From Pelomonas sp. Root405 (GTDB taxonomy: Bacteria; Pseudomonadota; Gammaproteobacteria; Burkholderiales; Burkholderiaceae_C), in NCBI RefSeq assembly GCF_001425165.1, contig NZ_LMDU01000012.1, positions 201,036 through 265,035 on the forward strand: a stretch of DNA of 64,000 nucleotides. The letters run 5' to 3'. The translations under genes were made by a program, and so were the position numbers. Of the stretch, positions 19,804 to 30,896 are shown one piece after another (the stretch's first letter is position 1; each line of letters begins with the position of its first letter). Below the pieces are notes generated by a model. That model saw only the letters and a list, made by a program, of their open reading frames with translations. It searched no databases and had not been told where the DNA came from.

Positions 19804-20148
19804 ATGTCTCGACGCGACAAGATCGTTCAGATACTGCTCTTCCTCGCTTTCCTGCAGCTTGGCGGGGGGCTAGCGGTCTCGGCGACCAAAAGTTGGATCG
19901 CCGGTGATTGGCATGCGCTCGCAGCGACCAAAGTAGCGCTACTTGGATTGGGAATGCTGTTGATTGGTGCGGTCGGCATCCGCGGCGCTTTCTTATCCGA
20001 GGGGCTCCATAGGCCCTCCTTTCTTGCGCGGGCCTACTACCACTCGAGTTTTGGGCGCCACGCATCCAACTCGGCAGGTGTTTGCTTATGGAGTTGGATT
20101 GCAATTCGAGTATGTGAAGCGCTATCAGAGATGGGCTGGTTGCCTTGA
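19804..20148 (+). CDS. hypothetical membrane protein (114 aa) in a low-GC patch
   Basis: The product has two clear hydrophobic helices (ILLFLAFLQLGGGLAV and VALLGLGMLLIGAVGI) and a C-terminal Trp-rich segment. No family is recognised. The DNA from about 19630 to 20160 is visibly poorer in GC than its neighbours and less biased at third codon positions, which suggests recent acquisition or weak selection. An in-frame ATG at 19750 is possible. Confidence 0.5.
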   Translation: MSRRDKIVQILLFLAFLQLGGGLAVSATKSWIAGDWHALAATKVALLGLGMLLIGAVGIRGAFLSEGLHRPSFLARAYYHSSFGRHASNSAGVCLWSWIAIRVCEALSEMGWLP

Positions 20149-20161
20149 GCTTCCGGCGACC

Positions 20162-20635
20162 TCAAAACGCCAACGCATTCGTCGCCTTCACCTCCTCCAT
20201 CACCGCGTACGTCCGGGTCTCCCGCACCCCCGGCAGCGTCCAGATCACGCTGCCGATGAACTCGCGGTAGGCGCCCATGTCGCGCACCCGCGTCTTCAGC
20301 AGATAGTCGAAGCCGCCTGCCACCAGGTGGCATTCCAGGATCTCGGGCCGGGCCTGGACGGCGGCCTTGAAGTTGTCCATGACGTCCTGCACCGTGCGGT
20401 CCAGCAGCACCTCGATGAAGACGAGCATGGCCGCGCCCAGCTTGGCCGGGTTGAGCCGCGCCTCGTAGCCGAGGATGAAGCCGTCGCGCGTCAGGCGCTT
20501 GACGCGCTCCAGCACGGCGGTGGGCGACAGGTGCACCGTCTCGGCCAGCTTGAGGTTGGAAATGCGCCCATCGGCCTGCAGCACGCGCAAGATGCGGGCG
20601 TCGATCTTGTCGAGAGCGCTGGCGTCGTCGTTCAT
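20162..20635 (-). CDS. Lrp/AsnC-family regulator, probably of putA
   Basis: The 157-residue protein has the AsnC helix-turn-helix (LDKIDARILRVLQADGRISN, LSPTAVLERVKRL) and the RAM ligand-binding domain (ECHLVAGGFDYLLKTRVRDM). It is divergent from putA with 88 bases between the starts. Since this PutA lacks the ribbon-helix-helix domain that autoregulates E. coli putA, a PutR-like proline-responsive activator role is the natural inference. The start ATG 20635 is the one aligned with the family. Confidence 0.9.
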   Translation of the reverse strand: MNDDASALDKIDARILRVLQADGRISNLKLAETVHLSPTAVLERVKRLTRDGFILGYEARLNPAKLGAAMLVFIEVLLDRTVQDVMDNFKAAVQARPEILECHLVAGGFDYLLKTRVRDMGAYREFIGSVIWTLPGVRETRTYAVMEEVKATNALAF

Positions 20636-20653
20636 CTGGATTTTTCTCGGCGA

Positions 20654-20684
20654 TTCTTGCGATCCTTCGAATTTAATCCAAGAA
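20654..20684. promoter_or_regulatory. candidate operator in the lrp-putA intergenic region
   Basis: TTCTTG (20654-20659) and CAAGAA (20679-20684) form inverted arms around an AT-rich centre containing TTCGAA, in an otherwise GC-rich genome. This layout suits an Lrp-type dimer site between the divergent starts. It is an inference from position and symmetry. Confidence 0.35.
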
Positions 20685-20723
20685 CACCGTGGATACATTG
20701 CTGCATCTCACCAGGAGCCCGCC

Positions 20724-23700
20724 ATGCCCACGCCTTTCGTCGCCCCGTCCGAACAGCCTCGCCTGCCTGACGCCTATGTGGCGGAGCACGGCGTCGTGCA
20801 GGCCCTGGCCGAGCGCGTCGGCGGCGCGCTGGGCTGGCCTGGCGTCATCGCCATGGCCGCACCCTGGGTGGAGCAGGTGCGCAAGAACCCGGCGCCGTTC
20901 TGGGCGATGGAGTCGCTGCTGCGCGAGTACCCGATCACCAGCGCCGAGGGCCTGGCCCTGATGCGCCTGGCCGAGGCGCTGCTGCGCGTGCCGGACGCGC
21001 CCACGGCCATCGCACTGACGGCCGACCAGCTCGGCCGCGCGGACTTTGACGGCGCCAGCGAGGGCAGCCCGCACAAGATGCTGGCCGCGCTGTCCGCCTC
21101 GGCCATTTCCATGTCCAAGCGCTTCCTGCCGGGTGCCGAGGACGACGGAGGGCTGTTCAAGCGCCTGGGCGCGCAGACGGTGGTGGCCGCCACCGTGCGC
21201 GCCATCCAGCTGCTGGGTCGGCAGTTCGTGCTGGGCCGCAACATCCGGGAGGCGATGGGCGAGGCGGACGACGCCCGCAAGCAGCAAAAGCAGCTTCGCT
21301 TCAGCTACGACATGCTGGGCGAAGGCGCCCGCACCGAGGACGACGCGCGCCGCTATCAGGCGGCCTATGTCGGTGCCATCAAAGCCATTGCGGCCGGCGC
21401 GCGGGCGGATTCCCCGGAGGCCTCCGACGGCATCTCCATCAAGCTCAGCGCCCTGTTCAGCCGCTACGAGGTGCTGCAGCGCGAGCGCGTCTTCGTCGAA
21501 CTGCTGCCGCGCGTGTGGGAGCTGATCGAGCTGGCCGCCAACGCCAACATCAACCTGACCATCGACGCCGAGGAGGTCGATCGCCTGGAGCTGTCGCTGG
21601 ACGTGCTGGACGCGCTGGCGGCGCGCATCGCGCTGATTTACCCGCAATGGCGTGGCTTCGGCCTGGCCGTGCAGGCCTATCAGACGCGGGCGCTCGCTGT
21701 CGTGGACGAGGTGGCGGCCATCGCGCGCAAGCATGGGCTGCGCTTCATGGTGCGGCTGGTCAAGGGCGCTTACTGGGACGGCGAGATCAAGCGCGCGCAG
21801 GAGCTGGGCCTGGCGGCCTATCCCGTGTTCACGCACAAGCAGCACACCGATGTGTCGTACCTGGCCTGCGCCCGCGCGCTGATCCAGCATGCCGACGTCA
21901 TCTACCCCCAGTTCGCCAGCCACAACGCGGGCACCATCGCGCCATCGTGCAGATGGCGCGCGCGACCGGCGCGCCGTTCGAGATGCAGCGCCTGCACGGC
22001 ATGGGCGAGGGCGTTTACCGCGAGGTGCTGAAAGACGAGACGATCCCCTGCCGCGTCTACGCGCCGGTCGGCGAGCACCGCGACCTGCTGGCCTACCTCG
22101 TGCGCCGCCTGCTGGAGAACGGCGCCAACTCCTCCTTCGTCCACCAGCTCGCTGACCCGAGCGTGCAGGTGCCTGAACTGCTGGGCTCACCGCTGGCCGA
22201 AGTACGCAGTCACAGCGCGTTGCCACTGCCGCCAGCGCTCTACCTGGACGAACAAGGCCGCGGCCGCGCCAACTCCACCGGCGCCGACCTGACCGCGCCG
22301 GATCAACGCCTGCCCCTGCAGACGGCGCTGGAGGCTTGCGGCGTGCATGTCGTGCCCGAGGCCTCGGCCGGGGAGGTGGACCGCGCCATGCAGCGCCTGC
22401 GCGTCGGCTTCACCGCCTGGAACGGCACGGCCGTCGCCCAGCGTGCGGCCATCCTGCGCCGAGCCGCAGACGACCTCGACGCCCGCCTGGCCGAGTTCTG
22501 CGCGCTGCTCGTCAAGGAGGCCTTCAAGACCCAGGCCGACTGCGTGGCTGAGGTGCGCGAGGCCGTGGACTTCCTGCGTTACTACGCTGACCAAGCCGAA
22601 GCCGACGCCGACCTGATGCAAGGCCGCGGCGTGTTCGTCTGCATCAGCCCGTGGAACTTCCCACTCGCCATCTTTGCCGGCCAGGTCGTCGCCGCGCTGG
22701 TGGCCGGCAACACGGTCGCCGCCAAGCCCGCCGAGCAGACGCCATACGTCGCGCTGAAGTTCGTCGAGCTGCTGCATGCCGCCGGCGTGCCCGCCGATGC
22801 GCTGGCGCTGCTGCACGGCCCCGGCGAGACCGTCGGTGCGGGCTTGGTGGCGCACCCGCACACGGCCGGTGTCTGCTTCACCGGCTCCACGGCCGTCGCG
22901 CAGATCATCAACAAGGCGCTGGCTGCCAAGCCCGACTCGCCCATCCCACTGATCGCCGAAACGGGCGGCCTCAACGCGATGGTTGTCGACTCCACGGCGC
23001 TGCCCGAGCAGGTCATCGACGCCGTCGTGCAGAGCGCCTTCCGCTCAGCGGGCCAGCGCTGCTCGGCGCTGCGCCTGCTGAGCGTGCAGTCCAGCATCGC
23101 CGACGGCGTCATCGAGATGCTCAAGGGCGCACTGCAGCAACTGCATGTCGGCCAGCCGGCCCACCTCGCCACCGATGTCGGCCCCGTCATCGACGACGAG
23201 GCCCATGCCGGCATCAGCAAGCATGTCGAGCGCCTCAAGCGCGACGCCAAACTGATTGGCGAAGCCCCCGTCGCCGATGCCATGCCGCGCCAGATCCGCC
23301 CGGTCGCGTTCGAACTGCCGCGCATCGCCCACCTTGGCGAAGAGATTTTCGGCCCGGTGCTGCATGTCGTGCGCTTCGACGGCTCGGTCGACGACGTCAT
23401 CGACGAGATCAACGCGCTGGGCTATGGCCTGACGCTGGGCATCCAGACCCGCATCGACAGCCGCGCCCAGCGCCTGGCCGACGCGGCACGCATCGGCAAC
23501 GTTTACGTTAACCGCAACATCATCGGCGCCGTGGTGGGCGTGCAGCCCTTTGGTGGCGAAGGCCTGTCGGGCACCGGTCCCAAGGCCGGCGGCCCGGATT
23601 ACCTGCGCCGCTTCTGCGCCGAGCCCCACCTTGACGCACCCGCCCCGCTGCTGGCGCTGGACGGTCCCGCCGACGCCCTCGCCGTCGCGACCGACGTGAG

Positions 23701-24280
23701 CTGGCGCGACACGCCGCTGGCCGAGCGCATCGCCACGCTGCGCCGCGCCGCCGACACGCTCGACGCGCCGACGGCGCTGGCCTTGCGCGGCCTGTTCACG
23801 GCGGCGCAGTCGCTGTTCGCCGACGTGGTGCTGCCCGGCCCCACCGGCGAGAGCAACACGCTGCGCCACCACGCCCGCGGCGTCTTCGCCGTGCTCGGAC
23901 GTGGTGAGGCGGCCCTGGCCGCCGCGGTCAGCGCACTGCTGGCCGGCAACAGCGCCATCTGGCTGGGCGGCGACGAACGCGCCCGCCAGGCGCTGCTGCG
24001 CGCCGGCCTGCCGGTCAATGCGCTGACGCTGCTGCCCGACTCCACCCTGGCCGGTCTGCTGGCCGCGCCACAACTGGCCGGCGTCGCCCTTGCTTCGTCA
24101 GACGCGGCGGCCGCCCACGTGCTGGCCAAGGCCCTGGCCGCACGCCCGGGCGCCATCCTGCCGCTGGTCACCGCGGCCGGCCATGTGCGCCAGCTCTACC
24201 GCTTCACGGCCGAGCAGACGCTGACGGTCAACACGGCGGCGGCCGGAGGGAATGCAGCGCTGCTGGCCGGCGTTCACTAA
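20724..24280 (+). CDS. putA: bifunctional proline dehydrogenase / P5C dehydrogenase, interrupted by an apparent frameshift
   Basis: PutA oxidises proline to glutamate in two steps. Reading on from ATG 20724 (AGGAG at 20713), the PRODH barrel runs to SHNAGTIA at about 21941, then the frame is lost; the correct continuation (IVQMARATGAPFEMQRLHG) is in another frame. One missing G in what should read GCGGCC at 21939-21943 explains it. Corrected length is about 1185 residues. The P5CDH part keeps catalytic Cys (SAGQRCSALR) and Glu (AETGGLNAM). A C-terminal ALDH-like domain is present and the N-terminal DNA-binding domain is absent, as in type B PutA. Whether the shift is real or a sequencing error cannot be told here. 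Confidence 0.9.
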
Positions 24281-24690
24281 CGTCGCGGTCCTCGGCCAAG
24301 GTGCTGCAAGCCGACCACCAGCAGGCAGACGATCAGCAGCACGCTGTATTCCGAGCCATTGCGCCCCAGGCCGACGACGAACCAGCCGGCCTTGGCGTGT
24401 ACCAGCGCGATGCCGGTCGCGTAGATGGCCGCGAACAGCACGGCCAGCGGCGCGACCAGGCGCCCGGTCGCCAGCAGCAGCGAGCCGACGATCTCCAGCG
24501 CGGTGATGGCCCATGCCACGGCCGCGCCGGCCGGAATGCCCTGCGCGTCGAGAAAGCCGCCGAACGGCACCACGCCGCCCGCCCACCAGCGCGCCCAGCC
24601 GTGCGCGGCGATCAGGCCTGCCAGCGTCAGGCGCAGCAGCAGCCAGCCCAGGCGGGCGCGCTGGTCGGGGTTGTTCAGGTTCGGCAGCAT
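24277..24690 (-). CDS. DoxX family membrane protein
   Basis: The 137-residue protein has four membrane helices and DoxX features: an early LRLTLAGLIAAHGWARW, the GIPAGAAVAWAITALEIVGSLLL helix and a charged-polar loop before the last helix. DoxX proteins are small inner-membrane proteins linked to oxidative or thiol stress in some bacteria; the specific role is unknown. Its stop overlaps the putA stop by four bases. The start is the first ATG giving a normal-length protein; no clear ribosome site is seen. Confidence 0.85.
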   Translation of the reverse strand: MLPNLNNPDQRARLGWLLLRLTLAGLIAAHGWARWWAGGVVPFGGFLDAQGIPAGAAVAWAITALEIVGSLLLATGRLVAPLAVLFAAIYATGIALVHAKAGWFVVGLGRNGSEYSVLLIVCLLVVGLQHLGRGPRR

Positions 24691-24844
24691 GGCGCGGCGG
24701 CTGGTGGCGAAGCCGGTGTTGTCGACGTGCAGGCAGTGCTTGTCATCAGAGGAAGCCCGCGAACCCGATGGCCTTGCCGCTGCCACGCGCCTGCGCCACC
24801 ATCGGGCCACGCGCCCGCTGTCACGGCGTGCAAGGGAGATGGCG

Positions 24845-25213
24845 ATGTATCCATGGTTCTGGCTCTGGGCGCCGCAGCTGCACCTGCCCTTCAGCGGCGA
24901 TGTCGCGCAGGACATCGAGCCGCGGCTCGACTGGTTCTTCAACGGCATCAGGCCCGAGGCCGGCGCCGCCCGCATCGAGGCGCGTGTCTTCGACGTGGCC
25001 AGCTACGGCCGCCAGCTCGGCGCCATCACCGACGCGCTGATCGACTTGGCCGAACGCCTGCCTGCGGATGTGGTGGCGGGTTCGGAGCCGCTGAAGGCCC
25101 TGCGCGTGATCCGGGACCGCATCGAGTCGGTCAAGGACGCCGAGTACGACCGTGAGCTGGTCGACCTGGAGGCACGCATCCAGCGCCTGCGCAAGCGCGG
25201 CGCGATCGCCTAG
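24845..25213 (+). CDS. hypothetical protein (122 aa)
   Basis: AGGGAG at 24833-24838 is well spaced for ATG 24845; ATG 24839 is too close. The product starts MYPWFWLWAPQLHLPFSGDV and continues as an amphipathic helical protein ending in a basic coiled helix (LEARIQRLRKRG). No domain is recognised. It abuts the convergent gene at 25214 with no gap. Confidence 0.65.
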   Translation: MYPWFWLWAPQLHLPFSGDVAQDIEPRLDWFFNGIRPEAGAARIEARVFDVASYGRQLGAITDALIDLAERLPADVVAGSEPLKALRVIRDRIESVKDAEYDRELVDLEARIQRLRKRGAIA

Positions 25214-25621
25214 TCAGAAGCAGCCCGCCAGCCAGGCCGCCGTCTGCGGGCTGAGGCCGACGATTTTGTTCGTCGCCTGCCGGTAGAACTTGAAGTTCAG
25301 CTCGGTCTCGGGGCGACTGTCGCCCCAGTCGGCAAAAGGCTTGAGCTCGACGCGGCCGAGGTGGCGTGTGGCCGTCGCCGTGCGCTGGACCGTGATGTTG
25401 ACGCGCGGGGTCTGCCGTTGGACGCCGGCTCGCCGGGCCGTGGCGTGCGCCGTCGTGACGACGCCTCGCGCGATCAGGCCGGCACCGCCCTCGTTCTCGC
25501 TTGCGAACAGGTAGATGACATCGCCCACCGCGATGCGCTTGCCGCCGTACATCGTCTTTTGCGCGATGAACTCGAACCGCTCGGCGGCGGGGTCGGCGAT
25601 CTCGGCCTTGATGGCGAACAT
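25214..25621 (-). CDS. conserved hypothetical protein (135 aa), possibly PUA/EVE-like
   Basis: The protein is beta-rich, with the segment RIAVGDVIYLFASENEGGAGLIARGVV reminiscent of the small barrels of EVE/PUA-like domains, and a C-terminal helix ending in AAWLAGCF. The fold guess is weak and no nucleic-acid-binding residues can be named. It lies divergent from the oxidoreductase-like gene with 33 bases between the starts. Confidence 0.6.
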   Translation of the reverse strand: MFAIKAEIADPAAERFEFIAQKTMYGGKRIAVGDVIYLFASENEGGAGLIARGVVTTAHATARRAGVQRQTPRVNITVQRTATATRHLGRVELKPFADWGDSRPETELNFKFYRQATNKIVGLSPQTAAWLAGCF

Positions 25622-25654
25622 GGCGCCATCTTCGCTGCTTCAAAATCGGTGTCG

Positions 25655-25834
25655 ATGACCGCTCCCGCCGCTCCCGACCCCGATCCGATGCCTCAGCCGC
25701 CGCCCGAGCCCGATCTCGACGCCTGCTGCGGCAATGGCTGCGACCCCTGCATCTTCGACCTCTACGACCTGGCCAAGGACGACTATCGCCGGGCGCTGAA
25801 GGCCTGGCGCGAGCGGCATCCCGACGTCAGCTGA
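25655..25834 (+). CDS. oxidoreductase-like domain protein (59 aa)
   Basis: The short product has a Pro/Asp-rich N-terminus and the conserved motif CCGNGCDPCIFDLYDLAKDD that defines the Oxidored-like family (PF09791 type). The four Cys suggest metal or redox chemistry, but no activity is known. It is followed 15 bases later by the DUF2277 gene and is probably co-transcribed. Confidence 0.8.
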   Translation: MTAPAAPDPDPMPQPPPEPDLDACCGNGCDPCIFDLYDLAKDDYRRALKAWRERHPDVS

Positions 25835-25849
25835 ACCAAGGGCCTTGCC

Positions 25850-26128
25850 ATGTGCCGCAACATCCGCACCCTCTTCAACTTCGAGCCGCCCGCCACCGAG
25901 GTCGAGATCCGCGACGCCGCGCTGCAGTTCGTGCGCAAGCTCAGTGGCTTCAACGTGCCGTCGCAGGCCAACGCGGCGGCCTTCGACCATGCGGTGGCGG
26001 CCATCGCCGACGAGGCGCGCACGCTGATCGCATCTCTCGTGACGACGGCCGAGCCGAAGAACCGCGAGATCGAGGCGGCCAAAGCCAAGGCGCGTTCGGC
26101 CGAACGCTTCGGCCGTCAGGACGGCTGA
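25850..26128 (+). CDS. DUF2277 domain protein
   Basis: The 92-residue protein matches DUF2277 over its full length, from MCRNIRTLFNFEPPATE through FVRKLSGFNVPSQAN to a charged C-terminus. It is a small helical cytoplasmic protein without known function. It sits between the oxidoreductase-like gene and a membrane-anchored hypothetical gene, all rightward. Confidence 0.9.
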   Translation: MCRNIRTLFNFEPPATEVEIRDAALQFVRKLSGFNVPSQANAAAFDHAVAAIADEARTLIASLVTTAEPKNREIEAAKAKARSAERFGRQDG

Positions 26129-26164
26129 CGCACAATCGCGCGCCCTGGCTCTCGTAGACACCCC

Positions 26165-26590
26165 ATGCGCCTGAAGCTCGCCCTGTCCTTCGTCGCCCTG
26201 CTGCTGCTCGTCGCGGCCTGGTTCGTCTTCGCCTGGCGCTGGAGCTACTCCGACGGCGAGCGCGCCGGCTGGGTGCAGAAGTTCTCGCGCAAGGGCTGGG
26301 TCTGCAAGACCTGGGAGGGCGAGCAGGCCCTCGTCTCGCTGCCCGGCACGGCCAGCGTCGAGAAGTTCTATTTCACCGTGCACGACGAGGCCACCGCCCA
26401 GGCCATCAACAAGGTCATGGGCCGGCGCGTCAACCTGCATTACGAAGAGAAGGTCGGCCTGCCCGGCTCCTGCTTCGGCGAGACGCGCTACTTCGTCACC
26501 GGTGTCACGCTGGTCGACGAGATCTCGCTGTCGCCCGGCGTCGTGGTGCCGGTGCCGCCGCAACTGCCGGCATCAGCGGCGAGCCAGTAA
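26165..26590 (+). CDS. membrane-anchored hypothetical protein (141 aa)
   Basis: One N-terminal hydrophobic helix (LALSFVALLLLVAAWFVFAW) anchors a domain of about 110 residues that probably faces the periplasm. The domain holds two Cys (GWVCKTWEG and GSCFGETRYF), which may form a disulfide, and a Pro-rich tail. I recognise no family. The gene converges on truD. Confidence 0.7.
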   Translation: MRLKLALSFVALLLLVAAWFVFAWRWSYSDGERAGWVQKFSRKGWVCKTWEGEQALVSLPGTASVEKFYFTVHDEATAQAINKVMGRRVNLHYEEKVGLPGSCFGETRYFVTGVTLVDEISLSPGVVVPVPPQLPASAASQ

Positions 26591-26635
26591 GCGCTTCGGC
26601 GCTGCTGTGTGGCGGGGTGCCGAGGTGCGGCACGG

Positions 26636-27649
26636 TCACTCGACAGCCGCAGGCTCGTTCTCCGTGCGCCGCTCAGGCTCCGTGGTGCGGAGGATTTCGC
26701 TCAGCACGGACGTGGCGTAGGTTCCGGCGGGCAAGGAGAACGTCAGCACCAGTTGATCGCCCTGCGGCCATTCCCATGACATGTCCAGCGGGCTCGCCAC
26801 GAGGGCGCGGCGCTCTTGGTCCAGGCCCGCGTGCTCCATGCCGTCGCACAAGCTGGCGTGACGCTCAGCCACGGCGTTCTCCAGGGCCTGCGCTTGATCG
26901 GCGGTGCCGACGCGGCCCCGTCCCCACAGCGGCCCGGTGGGCCGGCCCGCCTCGTCCACCACATCACCGGGCACCGTTTTGCCCCAGAGGCCCTGCTGAA
27001 TTCGCAGCGCCAGCACTTCATTGAAGACGAAGGAGCGCACCGCCGACAGGTAGATGCCCTTCTTCTTCGGGTTGCGCACGCGGATCTCGCGCGCCAGCAT
27101 GGCTCGGCCTTGCTCGACGTTGCCGCCGTCATGGCCGAAGCGCTGGGCGCCGAAGTAGTTGGGCACGCCCTGTGACGCCACGGCTTTGAGATTGGCCTCG
27201 ATGGCCTCGCGGTCGCCGGTCACATCACGCAGCACGATGCGGAATCGGTTGCCCTGCAGATCCCCGCGGCGCAGCTTCTTCACGTGGCGGCCCTGGCTCA
27301 GGACTTTGAACTCCGGGTGCTGGAGCAGGGTCAGGTCGGGCGTCTCTCCCTTCGGCAGATAGATGCTGAACCATTGACGGGTGATGGCGTAGCGGTCCTT
27401 GAGGCCGGCATAGCCAACGTCCCTTTCCTGCACACCGGCCGCCTCAGCCAGCTGCTCGGCGACGAAGGCGGTGTTGGCCCCGTTCTTCTCGACGTCCAGC
27501 CAGATGTGTTCGCCCTCACCGGAGGGGAGCTGCAGCGGCAATTCGGTCACGATGAAATCTTCGTTGAGGAATTTCAGCGTGGCGCTGGCGCCGCTGGCCG
27601 GATAAGCATTGGGCCACTGCGGCAAGGTCGTGTATTGAGCGTCGGTCAT
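26636..27649 (-). CDS. truD: tRNA pseudouridine(13) synthase
   Basis: The 337-residue enzyme makes pseudouridine 13 in tRNA-Glu. The catalytic Asp85 is in AGLKDRYAIT (E. coli Asp80), preceded by the family block EDFIVTELPL and followed by VPNYFGAQRFGHDGGN. Both the catalytic domain and the TRUD insertion region are present at normal length. No ispF or surE neighbours are seen, unlike in gammaproteobacteria. Confidence 0.95.
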   Translation of the reverse strand: MTDAQYTTLPQWPNAYPASGASATLKFLNEDFIVTELPLQLPSGEGEHIWLDVEKNGANTAFVAEQLAEAAGVQERDVGYAGLKDRYAITRQWFSIYLPKGETPDLTLLQHPEFKVLSQGRHVKKLRRGDLQGNRFRIVLRDVTGDREAIEANLKAVASQGVPNYFGAQRFGHDGGNVEQGRAMLAREIRVRNPKKKGIYLSAVRSFVFNEVLALRIQQGLWGKTVPGDVVDEAGRPTGPLWGRGRVGTADQAQALENAVAERHASLCDGMEHAGLDQERRALVASPLDMSWEWPQGDQLVLTFSLPAGTYATSVLSEILRTTEPERRTENEPAAVE

Positions 27650-27741
27650 GAGCGTTTTGACAGCACCAGCTGTGAATAGGGCAGGCTGTCCAGCCGACCA
27701 GGGGCAGTCGAGCCGGTGATTTTCGCCGTCAACTCACGGAC

Positions 27742-28431
27742 TTAGAGCGGCGGAAAGCGAATCGCGCCTTCCGCAGGCAACTTGTACATGCACGCAACGA
27801 AGAGTGGGCTGGCGAGCCAGCCGTTCAACCACGTCCTTACCGATGGCAAGTCCAGGGTTGCGAACCATCCCGGCGCCACTGCGGCGAACTGGCGGACGAA
27901 GGGAAACACTGCCAAGTCGGTAGCGCATGGCGAGGTGCCGCCCAGCCAGGGTGCGCTGTGCAGCCTCGCCTCCAGCGGTCGCAGCAGCACGTCCAGTGCC
28001 CTGCCGCGGTGTGCGTCTGGCGTGACCGTCTCGCTCACGTAGCGCTGGGCGTACTTCCAGCGGTCCAGGTGATGCTTGAAGTCACCGTCGTTTCGGTGGA
28101 CCAAGTCAAGGTTCTCAGGCGACTGCGACCGCGCCCACCAGCCCTGCGCATCGGGTGCAGCCAGTGCCCAGCGCATGATGTCCCAGCTTTCCTCGATCAC
28201 GCAGCCATCGGGCAACTGCAGCACCGGCACCGTTGCCTTGGGTGAGAGGGCCAGCAAGCTTGCTGGCTTGTCGCGCAAGCTGATCTCCACCGCCTCGAAG
28301 GCCTGCCCGGCCTGCAGCAGCGCCATCCTTGCGCGCATCGCGTAGGGGCAGCGGCGAAAGGTGTAGAGCCGCGGCAACCGTGGACCTGCGGTGGCGAGTG
28401 GCGCGTGCGGTGTCAAGGTCGATGTCTGCAT
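27742..28431 (-). CDS. glutathione S-transferase family protein
   Basis: The 229-residue protein has a thioredoxin-like N-terminal domain with CPYAMRARMAL, a cysteine-type active site close to that of glutaredoxin-2-like GSTs, then the cis-Pro segment KATVPVLQLPDG and an Ser-containing glutathione-binding ES pair (VIEESWDIMRWAL). The C-terminal helical domain is present. ATG 28431 is chosen because it starts just before the domain. It lies upstream of truD on the same strand and is divergent from the GreA/GreB-like gene. Confidence 0.85.
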   Translation of the reverse strand: MQTSTLTPHAPLATAGPRLPRLYTFRRCPYAMRARMALLQAGQAFEAVEISLRDKPASLLALSPKATVPVLQLPDGCVIEESWDIMRWALAAPDAQGWWARSQSPENLDLVHRNDGDFKHHLDRWKYAQRYVSETVTPDAHRGRALDVLLRPLEARLHSAPWLGGTSPCATDLAVFPFVRQFAAVAPGWFATLDLPSVRTWLNGWLASPLFVACMYKLPAEGAIRFPPL

Positions 28432-28494
28432 GGGTAGGTGGGCCCTCGATAATCGATCGGACCCTGCTCGTTTTCGAGGTCTCTGGCTTTCATC

Positions 28495-28977
28495 ATGGAT
28501 AAATTCTTCCTGCAGCAGCAGGTGTTGGAACGGCTCGCCGAAGACCTGCTGCAGGCCGAACAGGCAGCGCGGGCGGCGCATGAAGCGGCAACCCACGAAG
28601 AAAATATCGCCGAGAACAAGTACGACACATTGGGTCTCGAAGCGGCCTACCTGGCCACTGGCCATGCTCGTCGCGCCGAAGCCGTTCGTCAGGCGATGAC
28701 GAATTGGCGCCAGTTCCGCCCGCGCCCTTATGACGCCAGCCAAGGCATACAGCTAGGCGCCCTGGTTTGCCTCATCGATTCCGACGACCAGCAGCACCAG
28801 CTCTTTCTCGGCCCGGCTGGGGGCAGCATGAAGTTGGTCAGCGACGCTCAGCCCATTCAGGTCATCAGCGGCGAATCCCCGTTGGGCCGGGCCATGCTGG
28901 GTAAATGCGAGGGCGATGAGGTGTCGATACAAGTCGCTCCAGTTCGACAGCAGTTTGAGGTGCTGAAGGTTCAATAG
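28495..28977 (+). CDS. GreA/GreB-family protein
   Basis: The 160-residue protein has an N-terminal helical hairpin region (about 1-75) and a C-terminal FKBP-like GreA/GreB domain (about 85-158) with QLGALVCLIDSDDQQHQLFLGPAGG and the family end SPLGRAMLGKCEGDEVSIQ. The loop tip that in GreA carries two acidic residues is represented by EENIAENKYDT, so RNA-cleavage stimulation is possible. It is a divergent paralogue, more like Rnk/GreB-like stand-alone forms than housekeeping GreA. Confidence 0.8.
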   Translation: MDKFFLQQQVLERLAEDLLQAEQAARAAHEAATHEENIAENKYDTLGLEAAYLATGHARRAEAVRQAMTNWRQFRPRPYDASQGIQLGALVCLIDSDDQQHQLFLGPAGGSMKLVSDAQPIQVISGESPLGRAMLGKCEGDEVSIQVAPVRQQFEVLKVQ

Positions 28978-29036
28978 GCCGCAAGCAACCTACCTGTTGC
29001 CACGCTCTGACAACGGTGTCCGGCGACACTAGCTGG

Positions 29037-30890
<1,854 letters not shown>

Positions 30891-30896
30891 GTTCGC

